A stretch of 64,000 nucleotides of DNA from Nonomuraea sp. MG754425 (GTDB lineage Bacteria; Actinomycetota; Actinomycetes; Streptosporangiales; Streptosporangiaceae). The stretch spans positions 22,670 through 86,669 of the forward strand of contig NZ_SSXE01000012.1 of assembly GCF_021699195.1 (NCBI RefSeq). Direction: 5' to 3'. Position numbers and translations under genes: made by a program. The notes under the pieces were generated by a model, which worked only from the letters and a program-made list of their open reading frames with translations, was not told where the DNA came from and searched no databases. How positions within the stretch are numbered: position 1 is the stretch's first letter; each line of letters opens with the position of its first letter. Positions 52,525-60,705 of this stretch are shown here, piece by piece.

Positions 52525-53237
52525 CGGTGGCTCACCAGCCTCGACGCCAGGTCTCGTGCGGTGCGGACGAGCAGCGAGCGGTCCAGCCGCCCGCCCCACT
52601 GGCCGCGCAGCAGTTCGGCGCCCTTGGGGTCGTGGGCCAGGCCGTGCACGAACTGCACGCTCGGGCCGACGATCCGGCGCACGTCCTCGATGGAGCCGCG
52701 GTAGTTGCGCGGGTCGGCGATGACGACGACACCGTGGGCCTTGCTGAGCTGGAGGCGTTCGCGCAGGTGGGCCACGTGGTCGAGGGTGGCCCTGGTGAGC
52801 AGCACGACCTGCTCGGCCTCGGCCATCAGGTCGGCGAGTTGCGGGTGGGCACCCAGCCGTCCGCAGTCGGCGATCACGTCGGCGTCGGGGATGGCGGCCA
52901 GCGACCTGCCCAGTGGGCCCCACAGCCAGGTGAGCCCGGCGGCCTGCTCGCCGTGGGTGAGCCCGACCAGCACGTCGAGGCCGCCGACGATCTTCTGGGT
53001 GTGCTGCTGGATCTGCGCGGCCTCGAGGCCGCGGCGCGCGGTGGCGCCCAGCGTGAGCAGCCCTCTGCCGGGGTTGAGCACGCCGCCTCCCTCGGCGGGC
53101 AGCCGGTAGGCGAGGTCGCCGCCGGCCGGGTCGCATTCGGCCAGCAGCACGGGACGGGGCCAGACCGCCGCGAGCGCCGTGGCGGCGGTGGTCACGCCCG
53201 GCGCTCCCTTGTCGGCGGCCAGTACGATCAGCGCCAC
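52521..53237 (-). CDS. CpaE/TadZ-like MinD-ParA family protein
   Basis: A 238-residue SIMIBI-fold protein that would position the pilus apparatus. Its P-loop reads DKGAPGVTT: the deviant signature Lys is present, but the usual GK lysine is Val, a form seen in actinobacterial CpaE-like proteins. The switch segment AECDPAGGD (~33) and IADCGRLGA (~125) are kept. There is no receiver domain, unlike Caulobacter CpaE. It lies 1 bp downstream of the SAF gene and overlaps cpaF by 4 bp. Confidence 0.84.
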   Translation of the reverse strand: MALIVLAADKGAPGVTTAATALAAVWPRPVLLAECDPAGGDLAYRLPAEGGGVLNPGRGLLTLGATARRGLEAAQIQQHTQKIVGGLDVLVGLTHGEQAAGLTWLWGPLGRSLAAIPDADVIADCGRLGAHPQLADLMAEAEQVVLLTRATLDHVAHLRERLQLSKAHGVVVIADPRNYRGSIEDVRRIVGPSVQFVHGLAHDPKGAELLRGQWGGRLDRSLLVRTARDLASRLVSHR

Positions 53238-53238
53238 G

Positions 53239-53907
53239 TCAGCGTGCCCCCGGAAGCTCGGCCACCGCGATCTGCCCGCTGGAGGCGGCGGCCACGATCA
53301 CCGGCGCGGCCGGGGCTTCGACGACCACGGTGAGCTGACCGGAACTGCCGGATCTGCTCTTGTCGCCCACGGCGAAGACGAGCGCGCTGGCGGCGAGCAC
53401 CCGGCTTTCTCCCTCGCTCGACCGGCTCGGCACGAATATCACCTGCACGCGATCGCCTTGTTGGATGCCCGCAGGCATTTGCCCGGGTTTGAGAGCCAGC
53501 CCGACGGTCGCCTTTCCCTGCCCCAACTCGGTGCTGGTCTTCGCGCCCATCGCGTTCGTCATCAGCGTGCCGGGGAGAATCGTCACGGCCGCGAAGCTGT
53601 TGGCCACTTCCGCCCTGCGCGACCAGGAGACGAAGTCGATGCCGGTGTCGGCGATCTTCACTTCCTCGATCGCCTCCTTGGGTATCCGCTGGCCCGCGCC
53701 GACCTGCTGGCTGATGCGGATGGCGGAGACGCGGTCGCCGCTGTTCAGCACGAGCAGGGTCGCGGCCAGCGCGCCGCCCAGGATGAGCAGGACGGCCAGC
53801 GCGGCCAGCGCCGGCTTGCGTTCCCGGGGCGGGACGGGGAGCTTGCGCGAGGCCGGGCCGGACAGCCCGGCCGCCCCGTTGGCGGCAGGCTTTTCACTGG
53901 TCCTCAT
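53239..53907 (-). CDS. CpaB/RcpC-like SAF-domain protein
   Basis: The 222-residue protein has a Pro/Arg-rich cytosolic N-terminus, one membrane segment (~34-55) and an extracytoplasmic SAF/CpaB domain (~60-125, AIRISQQVGAGQRIPKEAI). It is the first gene of the leftward Tad operon. CpaB/RcpC proteins sit at the periplasmic or wall face of the pilus channel. A GGGAG sequence precedes the ATG at 53907. Confidence 0.85.
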   Translation of the reverse strand: MRTSEKPAANGAAGLSGPASRKLPVPPRERKPALAALAVLLILGGALAATLLVLNSGDRVSAIRISQQVGAGQRIPKEAIEEVKIADTGIDFVSWSRRAEVANSFAAVTILPGTLMTNAMGAKTSTELGQGKATVGLALKPGQMPAGIQQGDRVQVIFVPSRSSEGESRVLAASALVFAVGDKSRSGSSGQLTVVVEAPAAPVIVAAASSGQIAVAELPGAR

Positions 53908-54237
53908 GGGTGGGGGGCTCCCGAAGGTGAATTGCGGAATTCACGCCATTATGTGGGGATCGTTACGGCGACGGAGGCGGAATTCGCCCACCCATGCTTG
54001 TTTCGCAGGTGACATGGTGTCAAGCGGAAATAATCGATGCCTATTGTTTCTATCGAGTTGACGGATGCATTTTCATCCGATTAGTCGCCTCTTCATTAAC
54101 TTCAGACACATCAATCACAACTTTTTCCTGATCTGCGGCATTCGGGCGGTCAGCCATGCCATTGCCGTCAACCGGCCCGCCCGGCCACGTTCCTGGCGCT
54201 ACCTTTGGCGACCGAAGTCGACCGAGGAGACGGCACC
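53908..54237. other. 330-bp AT-rich divergent region between the Tad and T7SS loci
   Basis: 54001-54120 is about 42% G+C by count, far below the genes beside it. It must hold the promoters of the leftward Tad operon and the rightward eccC gene. GCGGAATTC occurs twice in the same orientation (53934-53942, 53977-53985), 43 bp apart, and GGATG/CATCC (54063-54078) forms a small hairpin. GAGGAGA at 54224 is the eccC ribosome site. No coding region is supported here. Confidence 0.6.
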
Positions 54238-57200
54238 ATGCGGATCATGCTCACCGTGATCGGCGGGCAGGGCGACCGCGACGTCGTGATCGACGGCGAC
54301 GACGGCGCCACGGTGGCAACGCTCAGCGCGGAGCTCAGCGATCACGGCCCGCTGGCGCGCGTCGTCCGGCTGCCCAAGGCCAGGGCGGCGCCGTACGACG
54401 TGGCGGGCGGCGGCGGGCCCCGCGTGCCCCCGCCGCGCCGGCCCGAGCGGGCCGACATGGGGCCGCCCGCCCTGTGGCGCGACGGCCGGCCCCTCGACCC
54501 GCTCGCCCCCATCAGCGCCGTGCTGCGCGACGGCGACAAGGTCACGCTGGAGGCCCACCTCGCCCGCGCGACCGTCGTCGAGGAGCCCGGCGGCGTCGCC
54601 GAGGTGCGCGTGGTGGGCGGCCCGGCGGCCGGCGCGGTGCACCGGCTGGGGCTGGGCGTGCACGTCATCGGCTCCGATCCCATGTGCACGGTGGCGGCCG
54701 GCGACCCGGCGCTGGCGCCCGAGGCGGTGACCGTCCGCGTGACGCCCGAGTCGATCACCGTGGAACGGGCCTGGCAGCCGGCGGCCGAGGCGCCCCGGCT
54801 CAAGCTCAAGGGACGCTGGGCCGAGGAGGTCGCCGACCTCACCGCCCGCACCGCCGCGCGCGAGGCGGCCGAACTGGCGGCCGGCTACGGCGAGGTGCCC
54901 GAACTCGACGGCCGGCCGCTCACCGAGCCGGTCGAGTGGCCCGACCAGGCCATGCTCACCTGCGGGACGTCGGTGTTCACGCTGACCTCCATCGAGCCGA
55001 GGGACGCCCACCTCGCACCGCGCGGCGAGGGCGGCGTCTCCTACAACCGCCCGCCCAGGCTGCGGCGGCCGGAGCCCCAGCGGGCGTTCGTCCGGCCGAA
55101 GGAGCCGACCAGGAACGAGGGGATGCGCCTGCAGTTGCTGGCCGCGTTCCTGCCGGCCGTACTCGGCGTGACCCTGGCCTTCGCGCTCAAGCAGCCGTTC
55201 TACCTGCTCGTCGCCCTCATGACGCCGGTCATCATGATCGGGCAGTGGTGGAGCGACCGGCGGCACGGCAGGAAGCAGCATAGGAAGGCGCTCAAGGAGC
55301 ACGAGGAGCGCCTCCGGGCGTACGACGAGGAGGTGGAGCGGGCCCGCGCGGCCGACGAGGCGGTCCGCCGGGCCGACGCGCCCGATCCCGCCCAGGTGCT
55401 GCTGACGGCCACCGGGCCGCGCAGGCGGCTGTGGGAGCGCCGGATCCACGACTCCGACGCGCTCCGGCTGCGGGTCGGGCTCGCCGACCTGCCCGCCGAC
55501 CTGGAGCTGAAGGAGGAGCAGGGCGGGGCCATCGACCCGCCGATCTGCCGCTCCGTGCCGGTGGCGCTGCCCATGCGGCGGCTGGGGGTGGCCGGCGTGA
55601 CCGGGCCCCGCACGTCCGCGATCAGCCTGGTGAGCTGGCTCGTCGCGCAGGCCGCCACCCTCCACAGCCCCCGCGACCTGGCCGTCGTGGTGATCTCCGC
55701 GCATCCGGACGCCGAGCACCGGTGGAGCTGGCTGCGCTGGCTGCCGCACTGCGCGCCGCGGGCCGGCGAGGAGTGCGTGGCGCTGGTCGGCGCCGACCCC
55801 GACTCGGCCGCCCGCCGCGTCGCCGAGCTGGCCGCCCTCATCGACGAGCGCCAGAACACCGCCATCCCCGAGCTGGGCAAGGTCCCCACCGGCTGGGACG
55901 ACCTCGGCGGGCCCGAGAAGCCCGCGTTCTCCGCCTACGACGTGCGCCCGTACGACGTGCTGGTGGTCCTCGACGGCGCTCAGGTGCTGCGCGGCTTGCC
56001 CGGCATGCCGCAGGTGCTGCGCCAGGGCCCGCGCTCCGGCGTGTACACGCTGGCCGTGGACGAGGACCAGCGGCTGCTGCCCGAGGAGTGCCAGACCGTG
56101 GCCGAGTGCGGCGGCGACGGCCTCGTCCGGCTGCGCGGCGGCGGCCTCGACGTCATCGGCCCGCTGCTGGGCGACCTCGTCTCGGCCGCCTGGTGCGACC
56201 GCCTGGCCAGGGCCCTGGCCCCCATCCGCGACGTCAGCAGGGACGACACCGCCGGCAACCTCCCCGACGCGGCCCGCCTGCTCGACCTGATGGGCCTGAC
56301 CGCCCCCTCCGGCGCGGAGCTGGCCGCCCGCTGGGACGCGCAGGGCAGCACCGAGGCGCTGATCGGCGTCGGCCCCGACGGGCCGTTCACGGTGGACCTC
56401 AGGCTCGACGGCCCCCACGGGCTGATCGCCGGCACGACCGGCGCGGGCAAGTCGGAGCTGCTGCAGACGCTGATCTGCTCGCTGGCCGTGGCCAACCGGC
56501 CCGACCAGCTCACCTTCGTGCTCATCGACTACAAGGGCGGGGCCGCGTTCAAGGAGTGCGTCCGCCTGCCGCACACGGTCGGCATGGTCAGCGACCTCGA
56601 CGGCCACCTGACGCAGCGGGCCCTCGACTCGCTGGCGGCCGAGATCCGGCGCAGGGAGCGGCTGCTGCTGGCCGCCGGGGCCAAGGACATCGACGACTAC
56701 ACCGGGCCGGGCATGCCCAGGCTGGTGCTGATCATCGACGAGTTCGCCGCGCTGGTGGCCGAACTGCCCGACTTCGTGACCGGACTCGTGGACATCGCCC
56801 GCCGTGGACGGTCGCTGGGCATCCACCTGATCCTGGCCACGCAGCGGCCGGCCGGCGTGGTGACGGCGGACATCCAGGCGAACACGTCGTTGCGGATCGC
56901 GTTGCGGGTGACCGAGCCCGCCGAGTCCACCGACGTCATCGACCTGCCGGACGCGGCGCACATCTCCAAGTCCACGCCCGGACGGTGTTACGTGCGCTCG
57001 GGCGTGGGCGGCGCGATCGCCGTGCAGACGGCCAGGGTCGGCGGTCGCAGCCCGGCCCCGTCCGCGGCTCCTGGCGAGCGGGCCGAGGACGTCCTGCGGG
57101 TGCTCGACGTGGAGTGGCAGGCGCTGGGCAGGCCGCTGCCGCCGCCGCCCCGTCCGGACGAGGAGGGCTCGGCGACCACCGACCTCACGCTCGTCGCCGA

Positions 57201-58857
57201 CGCCCTCATCGAGGCCGCCCGGCTGGCCGGGGTGCCGGCCCAGCCGAGCCCGTGGCTCGACCCGCTGCCCGACCGGCTCGTCCTCGACCTCCCGGCCGGG
57301 ACGCCGGAGGCCGCCGAAGACGGATTCGCCGAGGTGCCGCCGCTGCCGTTCGGCGTCACCGACCGGCCGTGGGCGCAGGACCGGCGTCCGCTGGCGCTCG
57401 ACGTGGCCCACGGGGGTCACCTGCTGCTCGCCGGCTCGGCCCGCAGCGGGCGATCGACGGCGCTGCGCACCCTCGCGGGCTCCATCGCGGCCCACGCCTC
57501 CCCCGAAGACGTGCACCTGCACGCCGTCGACTGCGGCTCGGGCGCGCTGCTGCCGCTGGTGGCGATGCCGCACTGCGGGGCCGTGGTGACCCGCGACCAG
57601 CTCGACCGGGTGGAGCGGCTGCTGACCCGGCTGCGGGTGGAGGTGGGCCGACGGCAGCAACTGCTGGCCGAGGCCGGGCACGCGTCGCTGGCCGAGTACC
57701 GGCAGGCGGGGCACCGGCTGCCGTGGCTGGTGTTCATGCTCGACCGCTGGGAGGGGTTCGTCGCGGCCTTCGAGGGCTACGACTACGGACGGCTGATCGA
57801 GGCGCTGCTCCAGCTCCTGCGGGAAGGGCCCGCGGTGGGGCTGCGGGCCGTGGTCAGCGGCGACCGGTCGGGGCTGATGGGGCAGGTCTCGACGGTCTTC
57901 GACGACCGGCTGCTGCTGCGGCTGTCCGACAGCGCGGACTACGGCCTGGCGGGGTTCCCGCTCAAGGGGCTGCCCGCGTCGATGCCTGCCGGGCGGGCGC
58001 TGTCGATGGGCGAGCACGGGATCGTGGAGCACCACATCGCCCTGCTGGCCGCCGATCCGTCGGGGCCGGCGCAGGTGGCGGCGCTCCAGTCGCTGGCCCG
58101 ATCCGCCGCGAGCCCGCCCTCGCATGCTCTGGGAGCGGCCCCCGGTCCCTGGCGGTGGGCAGGAACGCCGCCGCTGCGGGTGGACGCGCTCCCGACGCGT
58201 GTCACCGCCGCCCAGACCCTGGCGCTCGATCCCGGCTTCGAGCCCCCGTCGCCGCTGTGGACGCTGGTCGGCGCGGGCGGCGACGCCCTCGCCCCGCTCG
58301 GCCTCGACCTGCGGGCCCACGGCCCGGCCGCGGTGATCGCCGGGCCGTCCCGCTCCGGCCGCTCGTCGGCGCTGCTGACCGCCGCCCGGTCGCTGATCGC
58401 CCGCGGCACGCCGGTGGTCGCGGTCGCCCCCAGGCGCAGCCCGCTGCGGGAGCTGGCGGGGGCGCTGGCCGTCCTCGACGGCGAGGCGGCGAACCTGACG
58501 GAGCTGGTGTCCGGCCTGGAACACTACGCGGTGCTGGTGGACGACGCCGAACTGGTCAACCCCGACGGGCCGCTCGGGACCGCGCTGGAGGAGGTGCTCC
58601 GCACGGGCCGCGACGGCGACCACGGCCTGCTGATCGCCGGTACGACGGGCGACCTGGCCGTGGCCTATCGCGGGTTCGTGGCCGAGGCCCGCAAGTCGCG
58701 TACCGGGCTGCTGCTGGCCGTGCAGGGGCAGACCGACGGCGACCTGTTCACGATCCGGCTCCCGCGCGGGACGACGGGCGGGCCGCAGGGCCGCGGCTTC
58801 CTGGTGACGAGCGGCATCCTGACGCCCGTCCAGGCGGCCCTGCCGGACGGCGGCTGA
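54238..58857 (+). CDS. eccC: Type VII secretion ATPase, EssC/EccC-like with FHA-like N-terminus
   Basis: The 1,539-residue FtsK/SpoIIIE-type motor of a type VII secretion system. The N-terminal ~290 residues include a degenerate FHA-like domain (~110-200, RLGLGVHVIGSDP), an EssC-like layout. Two membrane segments at ~299-338 follow. Domain D1 has a full Walker A, GTTGAGKSE (~732-740), and Walker B VLIIDEF (~838). D2 (~1064) reads GSARSGRST and D3 (~1369) GPSRSGRSS, with Arg for the P-loop Lys, as is common in EccC D2/D3. GAGGAGA precedes the ATG at 54238; the open frame upstream lacks a site. Divergent from the Tad operon. Confidence 0.92.
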   Translation: MRIMLTVIGGQGDRDVVIDGDDGATVATLSAELSDHGPLARVVRLPKARAAPYDVAGGGGPRVPPPRRPERADMGPPALWRDGRPLDPLAPISAVLRDGDKVTLEAHLARATVVEEPGGVAEVRVVGGPAAGAVHRLGLGVHVIGSDPMCTVAAGDPALAPEAVTVRVTPESITVERAWQPAAEAPRLKLKGRWAEEVADLTARTAAREAAELAAGYGEVPELDGRPLTEPVEWPDQAMLTCGTSVFTLTSIEPRDAHLAPRGEGGVSYNRPPRLRRPEPQRAFVRPKEPTRNEGMRLQLLAAFLPAVLGVTLAFALKQPFYLLVALMTPVIMIGQWWSDRRHGRKQHRKALKEHEERLRAYDEEVERARAADEAVRRADAPDPAQVLLTATGPRRRLWERRIHDSDALRLRVGLADLPADLELKEEQGGAIDPPICRSVPVALPMRRLGVAGVTGPRTSAISLVSWLVAQAATLHSPRDLAVVVISAHPDAEHRWSWLRWLPHCAPRAGEECVALVGADPDSAARRVAELAALIDERQNTAIPELGKVPTGWDDLGGPEKPAFSAYDVRPYDVLVVLDGAQVLRGLPGMPQVLRQGPRSGVYTLAVDEDQRLLPEECQTVAECGGDGLVRLRGGGLDVIGPLLGDLVSAAWCDRLARALAPIRDVSRDDTAGNLPDAARLLDLMGLTAPSGAELAARWDAQGSTEALIGVGPDGPFTVDLRLDGPHGLIAGTTGAGKSELLQTLICSLAVANRPDQLTFVLIDYKGGAAFKECVRLPHTVGMVSDLDGHLTQRALDSLAAEIRRRERLLLAAGAKDIDDYTGPGMPRLVLIIDEFAALVAELPDFVTGLVDIARRGRSLGIHLILATQRPAGVVTADIQANTSLRIALRVTEPAESTDVIDLPDAAHISKSTPGRCYVRSGVGGAIAVQTARVGGRSPAPSAAPGERAEDVLRVLDVEWQALGRPLPPPPRPDEEGSATTDLTLVADALIEAARLAGVPAQPSPWLDPLPDRLVLDLPAGTPEAAEDGFAEVPPLPFGVTDRPWAQDRRPLALDVAHGGHLLLAGSARSGRSTALRTLAGSIAAHASPEDVHLHAVDCGSGALLPLVAMPHCGAVVTRDQLDRVERLLTRLRVEVGRRQQLLAEAGHASLAEYRQAGHRLPWLVFMLDRWEGFVAAFEGYDYGRLIEALLQLLREGPAVGLRAVVSGDRSGLMGQVSTVFDDRLLLRLSDSADYGLAGFPLKGLPASMPAGRALSMGEHGIVEHHIALLAADPSGPAQVAALQSLARSAASPPSHALGAAPGPWRWAGTPPLRVDALPTRVTAAQTLALDPGFEPPSPLWTLVGAGGDALAPLGLDLRAHGPAAVIAGPSRSGRSSALLTAARSLIARGTPVVAVAPRRSPLRELAGALAVLDGEAANLTELVSGLEHYAVLVDDAELVNPDGPLGTALEEVLRTGRDGDHGLLIAGTTGDLAVAYRGFVAEARKSRTGLLLAVQGQTDGDLFTIRLPRGTTGGPQGRGFLVTSGILTPVQAALPDGG

Positions 58858-58872
58858 CCGTGTCAGACAGGC

Positions 58873-58907
58873 ACGAGGCCCCTCCCGGAACCCGGGAGGG
58901 GCCTCGT
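58873..58907. terminator. Perfect 16-bp bidirectional terminator hairpin
   Basis: A perfectly paired 16-bp GC-rich stem (58873-58888 with 58892-58907) with a 3-nt AAC loop lies between the convergent eccC gene and the leftward T7SS protein gene. No T-run is needed in high-GC genomes. It should stop transcription from both sides. Confidence 0.85.
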
Positions 58908-58929
58908 CCGCAGGCTGTGCCGGACGCGG

Positions 58930-60213
58930 TCAGCCGATCCGGTCGTTCACCGCGGAGTTCGAGTCGCCGCCCCACACGTCGTCGTCCTCGTGCAGCCACG
59001 TGGTCGACTCGCGGTCGCTGGACTCCTGGCCCGCACCGCCGCCGCCCATGCCGCCCATCGGCATGAAGGGCATGCCGTTGCGGCCGACGGACGAGGTTCG
59101 CCCGTTCAGCCCGCCCGTGGTGGGGACCATGCCGCCTCCGCCGCCGTACACGCCGCCGCCTCCGGTGGAGGTGCTGCCGCTGTTGTAGGCCGGGGTGGTG
59201 CCGTAGCCGCTCGTGGTGGGGTTGGTCCCGGTGTTCGCGAGCGACGGGTTGTAGTCCTGCAGGCTCGTGTTCGGCCCCGTGCCGTTGCCGTTCGCGCCGG
59301 TGCCGTTCGTGCCGTTCCCGTTCGTGCCGTTCCCGTTCGCGCCGGTGCCGTTCAGGTCCTGGCCGCCCGGGTTCCGGCCACCGGAGTCGCCGCCGCCCGG
59401 GTAGTCGCCCGGGTTCGTGCCGGATCCGGGCAGGCCCGAGCCGTTGGACGGGTCGTAGGCACCGAGCGAGGGCCGGTACGGGTCCACGCCACCGTTCGGC
59501 ATGCCGGTCATGTCGGGGTCGTAGCCGCCGTTGCCAAGGCCGCCGTTGTCTGTGCCGCCGAACTGCGAGTAGTCGATCGGGTCGAGGTCCCCCTCGTCCT
59601 GCCCGGGGAGGCTGATGGTGCGCAGCACGGTGTCGAGCGTGTTCGGCATCTCGGTGTGGACGTATGCCAGGTCGTTGCTGAACACCTGCAGGTGGTGCCC
59701 CGCCAGCTCGTCCTGGGATCCCCATTTGCCGGTGGCGTTGTCGCCGCCGTAGACGCCGGTGTAGGTGCTGTAGTAGTCCGTGATGCTGTCGTTCCAGGTG
59801 CCGAGGGACTGGTTGGCCCAGGTGGGCATGACGCCCTTCCACGTGTCCGTGATGAACGACTGGTGCTTGTCCACCACGGTCGCCAGGCTCGTGAGGGGGG
59901 CGGACATCGCCCCCAGCTTCTCGGCCAGCTCGCCCAGCGTCACGAAGAGCACCCCGAGCGCCTGCTGCGCCTCGACCGAGGCGGACCCCTCCCAGTGCTT
60001 GGCGAGCTCGCGTGCCTGCGTCTCCAGCTCGGTCTTGGCGGTGTTGACCACCTCCTGGGCGTCGCTGTAGGCGATCGACGCATTCTGGATCCGCGTCTTG
60101 TCGAAGCCGTTGATGAAGTTGACGACTCCCTCGACGCTGCGGCCACCGGTCCGGACGTCGGAAGGCATGCACATCGGCTTCAACTGATGCGTCGTCTGCT
60201 TGTTCTCTGCCAT
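58930..60213 (-). CDS. T7SS-associated WXG/PPE-like protein with repetitive Gly/Asn region
   Basis: The 427-residue protein has no signal peptide. An N-terminal helical domain (~1-215) contains an ARELAKHWEGSAS (W-x-G at 74-76) turn, like WXG100/PPE proteins. A low-complexity Gly/Asn/Thr/Ser/Pro region (~230-390) with NGTGANGNGTN repeats follows. The C-terminal tail has RESTTWLHEDDDVWGG and ends NDRIG. The tail motif recurs in two other proteins of this locus, which suggests a T7SS recognition or folding signal. It is downstream of the 129-residue gene by 5 bp. Likely exported; function unknown. Confidence 0.78.
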   Translation of the reverse strand: MAENKQTTHQLKPMCMPSDVRTGGRSVEGVVNFINGFDKTRIQNASIAYSDAQEVVNTAKTELETQARELAKHWEGSASVEAQQALGVLFVTLGELAEKLGAMSAPLTSLATVVDKHQSFITDTWKGVMPTWANQSLGTWNDSITDYYSTYTGVYGGDNATGKWGSQDELAGHHLQVFSNDLAYVHTEMPNTLDTVLRTISLPGQDEGDLDPIDYSQFGGTDNGGLGNGGYDPDMTGMPNGGVDPYRPSLGAYDPSNGSGLPGSGTNPGDYPGGGDSGGRNPGGQDLNGTGANGNGTNGNGTNGTGANGNGTGPNTSLQDYNPSLANTGTNPTTSGYGTTPAYNSGSTSTGGGGVYGGGGGMVPTTGGLNGRTSSVGRNGMPFMPMGGMGGGGAGQESSDRESTTWLHEDDDVWGGDSNSAVNDRIG

Positions 60214-60218
60214 AACGC

Positions 60219-60608
60219 TCAGACCACGCCTTCGTTGGCGCCATTCGTCGCCTGGTAGTTGCCTGCCCCGGCCTCCACCAGCGCGATGGCGGTGCCGAAG
60301 TTCTCCAGGACTTCCTCGTACACGGCCATGAACTCGTCGTAGCTCTGCCGCAGCGTGTCGCCGAAGGTCGCGCCGCCCGGCCAGTCGTCGATGCTCAGCA
60401 GGTGGCGGCGCACGTCGGAGAGGTCGCCGTAGGCGGCAAGGTCGTTGAGCGAGCCCTGGCGGGAGGAACGGCTGCCCTCCCCGCTGATGGGCTTCATCAC
60501 CTCGCGCAGCTCTTCGGCGACATTCATGATCTTCTCGGCGCTGTACGTGACGCCGTCCCGTTCGGCTTCGAGTCCAGGCCAGTTCGCCGGCGGTTGGGTT
60601 TCTCCCAC
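60219..60608 (-). CDS. Small T7SS-associated WXG-like protein
   Basis: The 129-residue acidic helical protein begins VGETQPPANWPGLEAERDGVTYSAEKIM and has a SIDDWPGGATFG loop at its centre (W-P-G), like ESX-family partners. It has no signal peptide. The GTG at 60608 is chosen because AGGGGGA lies 5-6 nt upstream; another GTG at 60626 lacks a site. It sits 5 bp upstream of the larger WXG/PPE-like gene and may be its heterodimer partner, as in EsxAB or PE/PPE pairs. The pairing is inference. Confidence 0.65.
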   Translation of the reverse strand: MGETQPPANWPGLEAERDGVTYSAEKIMNVAEELREVMKPISGEGSRSSRQGSLNDLAAYGDLSDVRRHLLSIDDWPGGATFGDTLRQSYDEFMAVYEEVLENFGTAIALVEAGAGNYQATNGANEGVV

Positions 60609-60674
60609 GAGTTTCCCCCTTGCCACTCGATCAAAGAGCCTACTCGGATGTTCTCACTCAGTACAGAAAACTCA

Positions 60675-60705
60675 TAGCCAACATGCGTAACATTAGCCAA
60701 CATGC
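60675..60705 (+). repeat. Two 12-bp direct repeats over the eccB start
   Basis: TAGCCAACATGC occurs at 60675-60686 and again at 60694-60705; the second includes the eccB ATG at 60702. The first copy supplies an out-of-frame ATG. They lie in the 93-bp divergent region between eccB and the small WXG-like gene. Confidence 0.9.

Noticed and set aside
54065..54259. Small rightward open frame in the Tad/T7SS spacer
   Set aside because: Lies in an AT-rich control region, lacks a ribosome site and runs into the eccC start out of frame.
54199..58623. A 1,474-codon open frame antisense to eccC
   Set aside because: Arg/Gly/His-rich composition typical of the complement of GC-biased coding DNA; no start site or motif, while the plus strand encodes a full T7SS ATPase.
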